This document shows, piece by piece, positions 1-4,538 of a stretch of DNA of 5,819 bases. The notes under the pieces were generated by a model. That model saw only the letters and a list, made by a program, of their open reading frames with translations. It ran no database searches and had not been told where the DNA came from. A program made the position numbers and the translations under genes. This DNA is from Zoogloeaceae bacterium (GTDB lineage Bacteria; Pseudomonadota; Gammaproteobacteria; Burkholderiales; Rhodocyclaceae), in assembly GCA_031278735.1 (NCBI GenBank), contig JAITJU010000041.1:1-5819 (forward strand). The letters run 5' to 3'. Positions within the stretch are counted from its first letter, which is position 1. Every line of letters starts with the position of its first letter.

Positions 1-1
1 G

Positions 2-319
2 GATGCGGCGGAAAGCGGCAACGCGGCGCTGGCGCTGACGTTGTTCGGCCTCGTCATCCCCTTGTTTGCCATTTTGCTCAGCCCCCTGTTCAACCATTTT
101 TCCCGCCGCGACGAATTCCAGGCCGACGCTTACGCCGCCAGCATAAGCTCGGCGAGCGCGCTCATCGACGCGCTTGTCCGGCTTTGCGAAGACAATGCCA
201 TGACGCTTACTCCCGATCCGCTCTATTCGCGTTTTTATGATTCGCACCCGCCCGCGATGGCGCGCATCTCCCGCCTGACGGCGCTCGCCGCCGACAACCC
301 CGCGTCCTCCGCCGCTTGA
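2..319 (+). CDS. Ste24-like M48 family metallopeptidase, C-terminal fragment (5' end outside window)
   Basis: The frame is open from base 2 and ends at TGA 317-319, giving the last 105 residues of a protein whose start lies upstream. A hydrophobic segment at about residues 11-30 of the fragment fits the last membrane helix of Ste24-type zinc proteases. It is followed by SRRDEFQADAYA, the family signature: E38 corresponds to the third zinc ligand and D42 to the conserved Asp. The distal motif YSRFYDSHPP is also typical of Ste24/CAAX-protease-1 C-termini. The HExxH motif carrying the other two zinc ligands must lie upstream and is not visible. The protein is expected to be an inner-membrane endopeptidase; its substrate in bacteria cannot be told from sequence. 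The stop codon overlaps the rsgA start, so the two genes are probably co-transcribed and translationally coupled. A start at TTG 41 would give only 92 residues and cut into the membrane helix, so it is unlikely to be real. Confidence 0.88.
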   Translation, partial: DAAESGNAALALTLFGLVIPLFAILLSPLFNHFSRRDEFQADAYAASISSASALIDALVRLCEDNAMTLTPDPLYSRFYDSHPPAMARISRLTALAADNPASSAA

Positions 320-1203
320 ACGCACCCTCCTCCGCGCGCCTTTCCGGTCTCGTCGTTGCCGCCTATGGGCGTCAGTACCGCGTCCGGCTTGCCGACGGCG
401 AGGAGTTGCTGTGCCTTCCCAGAGGCAAAAAGAATGAAGTCGCCTGCGGCGACCTCGTCCATGTCCGCGCCACGGAAAACGGGCGAGGCGTCATCGAACA
501 AACAAAAGCGCGCCGGAACCTGCTTTGCCGTTCCAACACCCTGCGCGAAAAGCGGATCGCCGCCAATGTCGATCAGATCGTGCTGGTGGTCGCCGCGGAA
601 CCCGCCTTTTCCCTGACGTTGCTCAATCGCTGCCTGATTGCGGCGAAGGCCGAAGGCATTGCGCCAATCATCGCGCTGAACAAGAGCGACCTCGTCCGCA
701 AATTGCCGCTGGCGCGGCAACGCCTCGCCCTGCTGGCGGATATGGGCTATCCGCTCCTGGAAATTTCCGCGACGCGCGATGTCGCCGCCTTGCGTCCGCA
801 TCTGGAGGGCAAGACCAGCGTACTGGTCGGGCAATCCGGCATGGGCAAATCCACGCTCATCAACGCCCTAATTCCCGGCGCGGATGTCGCCACGCGAGAA
901 ATTTCCACCGCGCTCGCCTCTGGAAAGCACACCACCACCCACGCCCGGCTGTATTTTCTGAATTCGCAAAGCCGCCTCATCGATTCTCCCGGCCTGCAAG
1001 AATTCGGCCTGGGGCATCTGGATTTTAACGATCTCGAGCGCGCCTTCCCGGAATTCGCGCCCTATCTGGGCAACTGCCGTTTTCGTGATTGCCGCCACCG
1101 GGAGGAACCCGGCTGCGCCCTGAAAGCGGCGGCGGCAACGGGGAAAATCGCGGAAAAACGGCTGCGGCTGTTCCAGACGCTGACGCTTGAAAATCACCTG
1201 TAA
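316..1203 (+). CDS. rsgA: Small ribosomal subunit biogenesis GTPase RsgA
   Basis: A 295-residue protein of normal RsgA length. RsgA binds the immature 30S subunit and uses GTP hydrolysis in late maturation and release of assembly factors. Residues about 8-65 form the N-terminal OB-fold (GLVVAAYGRQYRVRL start, then CLPRGKKNEVACGDLV). The GTPase motifs come in the circularly permuted order that defines the family: G4 NKSD at 122-125, G5-like SAT at 151-153, G1 GQSGMGKS at 172-179, the G2 threonines in HTTTH at 205-209, and G3 DSPG at 223-226. The C-terminal zinc finger is intact, with C254, C259, H261 and C267. The start is TTG at 316-318, sharing bases with the upstream TGA stop. No ATG or GTG fits better and no Shine-Dalgarno sequence is evident, so translation probably depends on coupling to the M48 gene. 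Confidence 0.96.
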   Translation: MNAPSSARLSGLVVAAYGRQYRVRLADGEELLCLPRGKKNEVACGDLVHVRATENGRGVIEQTKARRNLLCRSNTLREKRIAANVDQIVLVVAAEPAFSLTLLNRCLIAAKAEGIAPIIALNKSDLVRKLPLARQRLALLADMGYPLLEISATRDVAALRPHLEGKTSVLVGQSGMGKSTLINALIPGADVATREISTALASGKHTTTHARLYFLNSQSRLIDSPGLQEFGLGHLDFNDLERAFPEFAPYLGNCRFRDCRHREEPGCALKAAAATGKIAEKRLRLFQTLTLENHL

Positions 1204-1234
1204 ATGCCCGCGAAAAGCGAAGAGTGATGCCGTT
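1204..1234. other. Short convergent spacer between rsgA and the UDG gene
   Basis: Thirty-one bases separate two converging stop codons. The only symmetry is a trivial GCG-AAAA-GCG element with no T-tract, so I see no convincing intrinsic terminator for either operon here. Termination may be Rho-dependent, or readthrough may produce antisense RNA. Confidence 0.5.
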
Positions 1235-2035
1235 TCACGCCGCGCCGCCGTTTTCGCGCTCCCGGATGATTTGCCGCGCGCCGCACAGGTCTTCCCAGGC
1301 CTTGGCCTTTTCCGGCAGGTTGCGCAGCAGGTAGGCAGGATGGTAGGTGACGACTGCGGGCGTCTCGCCAAAGAACAGGGGTTTTCGGCGCAAGGCGGCA
1401 AGGCTGCGATCATCGCCGAGCACGCTATGCACGGCGGATTTTCCCATCAGCACAATCAGCCGGGGCGCGATCAGCGCAATCTGGCGCAGCAGGAAGGGAC
1501 GGCAGGCCGCCATTTCTTCCGCAGACGGCGTGCGATTGCCTTCTGGACGGCATTTGACGGCATTGGCGATATACACGTCATGGCCGCGCCGAAGCCCGAT
1601 GGCGGCAAGCATGTTGTCCAGGAGCTTGCCCGCCTGTCCAACGAAAGGCTCGCCCCGGGTGTCTTCTTCCGCGCCCGGCCCCTCGCCCACGAACAGCCAA
1701 TTCGCCGTCCGGTCGCCAATGCCCGGCACGACCTGTCGGCGGCGCGCGCACAGGCCGCAGGCGCGGCATTCCTGAATGGCCTGCGTCAGCGCCTCCCAAT
1801 CCAGACTGGCAATCGTCGCCGCCCGCTCGTCATTGGCGGCGCCGGGCGCGGCAGGCCGGGGCGCGGCGGCGGAAACGAGGGGTTGCGCCGCCGCTGGCCG
1901 CGCTGGGGTCTCGACAGGTTTGGCGGCGGGAACGGGCGTCTCTTCCGGACATTCGCGCGTCTCTCCCGCGTTCCGGCGCAGCCGCCAGAGGCGGTAACCC
2001 ATTTCCCGCAAAATGATTGCTTGCTGTTCCTCCAT
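1235..2035 (-). CDS. Family 4 (iron-sulfur) uracil-DNA glycosylase
   Basis: A 266-residue protein whose C-terminal two thirds match family 4 uracil-DNA glycosylases, which remove uracil from DNA to start base-excision repair. The motif GEGPGAEED at 117-125 is the uracil-binding motif A, followed by GEPFVGQAGKLLD at 128-140. IANAVKCRPEGNRTPS at 156-171 and YHPAYLLR at 231-238 carry the other conserved active-site segments; H232 is the motif histidine. Probable [4Fe-4S] ligands are C90, C93, C162 and C178, with an extra C96 in CRACGLC. Residues 1-26 look helical (ILREMGYRLWRLRR) and are joined to the core by an Ala/Pro-rich linker at about 30-66, so the protein is longer than minimal 200-residue homologues. 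The ATG follows the rimI stop after 3 bp, with a good Shine-Dalgarno (AAGGAA) inside the end of rimI. It is the last gene of the tsaB-rimI-udg operon. Older annotations call such proteins phage SPO1 DNA polymerase-related. Confidence 0.93.
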   Translation of the reverse strand: MEEQQAIILREMGYRLWRLRRNAGETRECPEETPVPAAKPVETPARPAAAQPLVSAAAPRPAAPGAANDERAATIASLDWEALTQAIQECRACGLCARRRQVVPGIGDRTANWLFVGEGPGAEEDTRGEPFVGQAGKLLDNMLAAIGLRRGHDVYIANAVKCRPEGNRTPSAEEMAACRPFLLRQIALIAPRLIVLMGKSAVHSVLGDDRSLAALRRKPLFFGETPAVVTYHPAYLLRNLPEKAKAWEDLCGARQIIRERENGGAA

Positions 2036-2038
2036 GTT

Positions 2039-2527
2039 CTATTCCTTCCCGCCATCCAGATCGGCGCAAAACACCAGCGCGTCTTCCCGATCATCGCCAT
2101 TTGGATAATAGGCTTTCCGCAGCCCGATTTCCCGAAAGCCGAAAGCGCGATACAGCGTATGCGCGCGTCGATTGGAGGCGCGCGCTTCCAGATACATGCG
2201 CCGCATGTCGGCGGCGGCGGCGTCCCGCAGGGCGTGCCGCAGCAGTCTCGCGCCCAGTCCCTGCCGCTGCATGGCGGGCGCGACCGCGAGATTGAGCAGA
2301 TGCGCCTCGTCCGCGACATGCATTGCCAGCGAAAAGCCCAGACACGCCGCGCCCTGCCGCAACACCCAGGCGTGATGTCCGGCGGCGAGGGAATCGGCAA
2401 AATGCCGCTCCCGCCAGGGAAAAGCCTGCGCGGCCGCCTCCAGCGCCGCCACCTGCGGCAGATCGATCCGTCGCATGACGGCAATTTCCACGGGCGGAAA
2501 ACGGAGCAATGCCGATGACTTGTTCAT
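2039..2527 (-). CDS. rimI: Ribosomal protein S18 alanine N-acetyltransferase RimI
   Basis: A 162-residue GNAT acetyltransferase. RimI transfers acetyl from acetyl-CoA to the N-terminal alanine of ribosomal protein S18. The N-terminal AAAQAFPWRERHF (31-43) matches the AFPW signature of RimI. The acetyl-CoA pyrophosphate loop is RQGLGA at 88-93, after the beta strand LLNLAVAP. YLEARASN at 112-119 supplies E114, and LYRAFGF supplies Y126; their 12-residue spacing matches the catalytic Glu and Tyr of Escherichia coli RimI. RKAYYPNGDDREDA (137-150) is the usual C-terminal signature. I chose the ATG at 2527: longer readings run through tsaB in another frame and add 82 unrelated residues, while the ATG at 2476 would remove the first beta strand. 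No strong Shine-Dalgarno precedes it, but it begins 4 bp after the tsaB stop, which fits coupling. Neighbourhood with tsaB supports RimI over a generic GNAT. Confidence 0.94.
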   Translation of the reverse strand: MNKSSALLRFPPVEIAVMRRIDLPQVAALEAAAQAFPWRERHFADSLAAGHHAWVLRQGAACLGFSLAMHVADEAHLLNLAVAPAMQRQGLGARLLRHALRDAAAADMRRMYLEARASNRRAHTLYRAFGFREIGLRKAYYPNGDDREDALVFCADLDGGKE

Positions 2528-2531
2528 GGCG

Positions 2532-3218
2532 TCATGCGGCGGCGCGTTCCGCCAGGGTGCGCGCCACATTGTTCCGCACATAGCGCGGCAGCGCCAGCGC
2601 CGGGTCTGTCCCTTCCCCGCGGACAAGGGCTTGCGCCGCCAGTTCGGCAAGGTTCCGGGCGTGTGGCCGTATTTGCGGCAGGCGGCGACAATGACGAAAA
2701 CGCCCGGCCAGATCCGGGTAGGCGAGGAGGGCGTTGCCGACAACCTGAACCGCGTCCGTTTCCGGCCAGTCATCCGGCAGGATGATCGCCTCCGGCTTCA
2801 GGATCTGTATCGTTCCTGCCGCCTGCGGCCCCAGGGTTTTCGACGCCCGAAACGCGCCCGCGTAGATTTCGCCCATGCGCGCGTCCAGGAGGCTCAACAC
2901 CCGATCGCCGCCCGCCGCATGCGCCATGCATTCCAGCGAGCCGATGGGCAGCGTGGGTTTGCCGAGCGCCATCGCCATGCCTTGCGCGATGCCGCAGGCA
3001 ACGCGCAATCCGGTAAACGCGCCCGGCCCCATATCGAAGGCGATGGCGTCCAGCGCGGCAAAATCGCATTGCGCCGCCGCCAGCAACCGTTGCGCCAGCG
3101 GCAGCAGGGTCATGGAATGCGGCGCGTCCGCCGGACAATCCGCCGACAGCGTCTCGCCGTCCTGCCACAGCGCGCAGGAGCCGAATTCAGTCGATGTTTC
3201 CAGAGCCAGAACTCGCAT
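2532..3218 (-). CDS. tsaB: tRNA threonylcarbamoyladenosine biosynthesis protein TsaB
   Basis: A 228-residue member of the ASKHA-fold TsaB/YeaZ family. TsaB partners with TsaD and TsaE to transfer threonylcarbamoyl onto A37 of ANN-decoding tRNAs (t6A) in the cytoplasm. It begins with MRVLALETST, the characteristic first strand and phosphate-1-like loop. GPGAFTGLR at 64-72 is the family hallmark, DARMGEIYAG at 112-121 matches the second conserved block, and the C-terminus has the usual P-x-Y-V-R segment (211-215). Length is normal. It is the first gene of a minus-strand operon with rimI and the uracil-DNA glycosylase. The start codon at 3216-3218 is preceded by an A/T-rich leader without an obvious Shine-Dalgarno; the alignment of the N-terminus with the family makes this start secure. 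Confidence 0.96.
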   Translation of the reverse strand: MRVLALETSTEFGSCALWQDGETLSADCPADAPHSMTLLPLAQRLLAAAQCDFAALDAIAFDMGPGAFTGLRVACGIAQGMAMALGKPTLPIGSLECMAHAAGGDRVLSLLDARMGEIYAGAFRASKTLGPQAAGTIQILKPEAIILPDDWPETDAVQVVGNALLAYPDLAGRFRHCRRLPQIRPHARNLAELAAQALVRGEGTDPALALPRYVRNNVARTLAERAAA

Positions 3219-3231
3219 GGGAAAAAATCAG

Positions 3232-3237
3232 TACAAT
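3232..3237 (+). promoter_or_regulatory. Possible -10 box for the TrmB-like gene
   Basis: TACAAT on the plus strand would start transcription near 3243, about 44 nt before the ATG at 3287. The expected -35 region falls within the first codons of tsaB and has no clear TTGACA-like sequence. The same GTACAAT string occurs ahead of the TPR gene at 4501-4507, which gives some support. Confidence 0.3.
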
Positions 3238-3250
3238 CAAAACGTCGTCC

Positions 3251-3256
3251 ATTTTA
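3251..3256 (-). promoter_or_regulatory. Possible -10 box for the tsaB operon
   Basis: TAAAAT on the minus strand lies in the 68-bp divergent spacer and would start a transcript near 3244, about 26 nt before the tsaB ATG. No good -35 hexamer is present at 16-18 bp spacing, so this is a weak candidate based on one box and position. Confidence 0.35.
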
Positions 3257-3286
3257 CCGCCCCTTGCCCTTGATTCCCGATTCCTG

Positions 3287-3982
3287 ATGTTTGCCAATTC
3301 GCGCGCGGTCTTCAGCGCCCAGAATGCGCCGCATCCTGATTTGTCGGCGGTACTGGCGCGTCATCGGGACAGGGAATTTCAGAAACCGATGGCGGCCTGC
3401 AATCACGCGGCGTTTCTGGAAGCGCATCGCCGCTGGCGGAGCGTTGCGCCGGACGCGCCGCTGGTGCTGGATTCAGGATGCGGCGTGGGCTGGAGCACGG
3501 TGCTTCTGGCGCGTCGATATCCGATGTGCTTCGTGCTGGGCGTGGATCAATCCGCGCGTCGGCTGCAACGCGACAAAAGCCGACTTGGCGTCATGCCGGA
3601 GAACCTGGCGTTCATTCGCGCCGATCTGACGGATTTCTGGCGGGAGCTGGCCGGAGCCGGAGTCCGTCTGCATCGGCATTATCTGCTCTACCCAAACCCC
3701 TGGCCCAAGCCCGCGCATCTGCGGCGGCGCTGGCATGCGCATCCGGTTTTTCCGGCGATGCTGCAACTGGGCGGCCTGCTGACGTGCCGCAGCAACTGGG
3801 AACCCTATATCGAGGAACTGGCGCTCTGTCTGCGCTGGTCGGGATACGCGCCGGTCGCGGGAATACATGCGCCGGAAGAAACGTCGATCACGACGCCCTT
3901 CGAGCGCAAATACCATGCCTCCGGCCAAATTCTGTGGTCATTGCGCTGCGATCTGGAAAGCGGCGCGAAGGAAGGCGCCTGA
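3287..3982 (+). CDS. TrmB-like SAM-dependent methyltransferase (tRNA guanine-N7-methyltransferase family)
   Basis: A 231-residue Rossmann-fold methyltransferase resembling TrmB, which makes m7G46 in tRNA. The SAM site is LDSGCGVGWS at 61-70, the ribose-binding acidic strand end is GVDQS at 85-89, and RADLTDF at 111-117 matches the adenine-binding region. YPNPWPK at 135-141 corresponds to the TrmB FPDPWPK motif, RSNWEPY at 168-174 to the TDW-x-x-Y motif, and TTPFERKYHASG at 202-213 to the T-x-(F/Y)-E-x-(K/R)...G motif. Both motif Asp residues are Asn here, so this is probably a divergent branch whose substrate may differ from G46. The N-terminus (NSRAVFSAQNAPHPDLSAV) replaces the usual TrmB N-terminal arm. 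I prefer the ATG at 3287. The earlier in-frame ATG at 3194 would overlap the tsaB start and add 31 residues translated from spacer. No strong Shine-Dalgarno is visible. The stop codon lies in the left arm of the downstream terminator. Confidence 0.85.
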   Translation: MFANSRAVFSAQNAPHPDLSAVLARHRDREFQKPMAACNHAAFLEAHRRWRSVAPDAPLVLDSGCGVGWSTVLLARRYPMCFVLGVDQSARRLQRDKSRLGVMPENLAFIRADLTDFWRELAGAGVRLHRHYLLYPNPWPKPAHLRRRWHAHPVFPAMLQLGGLLTCRSNWEPYIEELALCLRWSGYAPVAGIHAPEETSITTPFERKYHASGQILWSLRCDLESGAKEGA

Positions 3983-4014
3983 AAAACGGCGCCGGGAAGG
4001 CGCCGTTTTTCAGG
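3978..4014. terminator. Bidirectional intrinsic terminator shared by the TrmB-like gene and rpsT
   Basis: A perfect 16-bp inverted repeat: CCTGAAAAACGGCGCC at 3978-3993 and its complement at 3999-4014, separated by a GGGAA loop. The GC-rich core CGGCGCC is flanked by A5 on the left and T5 on the right, so each strand reads as a hairpin followed by a U-tract. It serves the plus-strand methyltransferase, whose TGA at 3980-3982 is inside the left arm, and the minus-strand rpsT, whose stop is 15 bp beyond the right arm. Confidence 0.92.
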
Positions 4015-4028
4015 CTCTCCAGGGCAAA

Positions 4029-4298
4029 TCAGGCGGCGGAGAGCGCCTTGATTTGCGCGGAGAGGCGGCGCTTGTGGCGCGCGGCCTTGTTTTTGTGGAT
4101 GATTTTTTTGTCGGCGATGCGGTCGATGACCGACATGGATTGGGAAAACACGCTCTGGGCGGCGGCTTTATCGCCGCCCGCGACGGCCTGACGCACACGC
4201 TTGACGGCGGTGCGCAGGGTGGAACGCAGGCTGGCGTTATGCGCGCGCTGCTTGTCCGTCTGACGGGCGCGCTTTCTGGCTTGTGCGCTATTGGCCAT
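4029..4298 (-). CDS. rpsT: 30S ribosomal protein S20
   Basis: An 89-residue, very basic protein of normal S20 length. It starts MANSAQARKRARQTDKQRAHN, the typical S20 N-terminus (MANxxxARKRxRQ), and continues with SLRSTLRTAVKRVRQAV and the C-terminal helix segment IHKNKAARHKRRLSAQIKAL. S20 binds 16S rRNA at the bottom of the 30S subunit and is a primary assembly protein. The ATG at 4296-4298 is preceded by an AGGAT Shine-Dalgarno (4304-4308). It is a single-gene unit with its own promoter (4332-4360) and terminator (3978-4014). Confidence 0.98.
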   Translation of the reverse strand: MANSAQARKRARQTDKQRAHNASLRSTLRTAVKRVRQAVAGGDKAAAQSVFSQSMSVIDRIADKKIIHKNKAARHKRRLSAQIKALSAA

Positions 4299-4303
4299 GA
4301 AAA

Positions 4304-4308
4304 ATCCT
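4304..4308 (-). promoter_or_regulatory. rpsT ribosome binding site
   Basis: AGGAT on the minus strand ends 5 bases before the ATG at 4298. It is one of only two clear Shine-Dalgarno sequences in the window, and it fixes the rpsT start. Confidence 0.7.
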
Positions 4309-4331
4309 GAATATCTGAAAAAAGAGGGGCG

Positions 4332-4360
4332 ATCCTATCGGCCTTGCGCAAGAATTGCAA
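4332..4360 (-). promoter_or_regulatory. Sigma-70-type promoter of rpsT
   Basis: On the minus strand, TTGCAA (4355-4360) and TAGGAT (4332-4337) are separated by exactly 17 bp. Transcription would begin near 4325, leaving a leader of about 26 nt that contains the AGGAT ribosome binding site. Four of six bases match consensus in each box. Confidence 0.6.
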
Positions 4361-4369
4361 GCAATTTGG

Positions 4370-4465
4370 GGGCGGAAGACAAGGGGCGGAGGATAATCCG
4401 CCTGCGGCTGCGAGCGGGGGATGACGCCCCTTCCCGCAAGCGGGCGGGGGAAGCGTCTTCCGCCC
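4370..4465. repeat. Nested inverted-repeat block, possible REP/MITE-like intergenic element
   Basis: Outer arms GGGCGGAAGAC (4370-4380) and GTCTTCCGCCC (4455-4465) are perfect 11-bp complements. Directly inside, AAGGGGCG (4381-4388) pairs with CGCCCCTT (4425-4432). Within that, GGCGGA (4385-4390) can alternatively pair with TCCGCC (4397-4402). A further hairpin CCCGC-AA-GCGGG occupies 4433-4444. The arms fit a branched, three-way-junction-like fold. The block sits between the divergent rpsT and TPR gene promoters and contains no plausible gene. Repeat status cannot be shown from one copy; a structured regulatory RNA or chance GC-rich pairing are alternatives. Confidence 0.45.
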
Positions 4466-4478
4466 GCTGGAAGGCTTG

Positions 4479-4507
4479 TTCCGAAATGCTTGCCGCGCAA
4501 GTACAAT
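4479..4507 (+). promoter_or_regulatory. Probable promoter of the TPR-protein gene
   Basis: TACAAT at 4502-4507 is a good -10 box; a weak -35 (TTCCGA, 4479-4484) lies 17 bp upstream. Transcription would start near 4514, giving a leader of about 25 nt before the ATG at 4539. Confidence 0.42.
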
Positions 4508-4538
4508 ATCGTTTTTGTCGACATTTCCTGGCGTTGCC

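Noticed and set aside
1156..1235. AAACGGC (1156-1162) and GCCGTTT (1229-1235) as a terminator for rsgA
   Set aside because: The arms are 66 bases apart, with one inside the rsgA coding region, and there is no T-tract suited to an intrinsic terminator.
1187..2518. 443-residue plus-strand open frame antisense to the UDG and rimI genes
   Set aside because: The two minus-strand proteins in this stretch have clear family motifs and natural boundaries. The antisense translation is rich in Arg, Gly and Ala with no recognisable domain, as expected for the reverse strand of GC-rich coding DNA.
2528..2773. Extension of RimI upstream of the ATG at 2527
   Set aside because: The extra 82 residues come from tsaB read in another frame, and RimI proteins are normally about 150-160 residues.
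3194..3286. N-terminal extension of the TrmB-like protein from the ATG at 3194
   Set aside because: It would overlap the first codons of tsaB and cross the proposed promoter region, and the added residues look like translated spacer. The ATG at 3287 gives an N-terminus like that of its relatives.
2475..3287. 270-residue plus-strand open frame antisense to tsaB
   Set aside because: It mirrors tsaB, which is unambiguous, and its Arg/Gln-rich translation has no domain-like pattern.
4299..4538. Small RNA gene or extra small protein in the largest spacer
   Set aside because: Short open frames there lack a ribosome binding site and any recognisable sequence. The promoter boxes and inverted repeats account for what can be seen.
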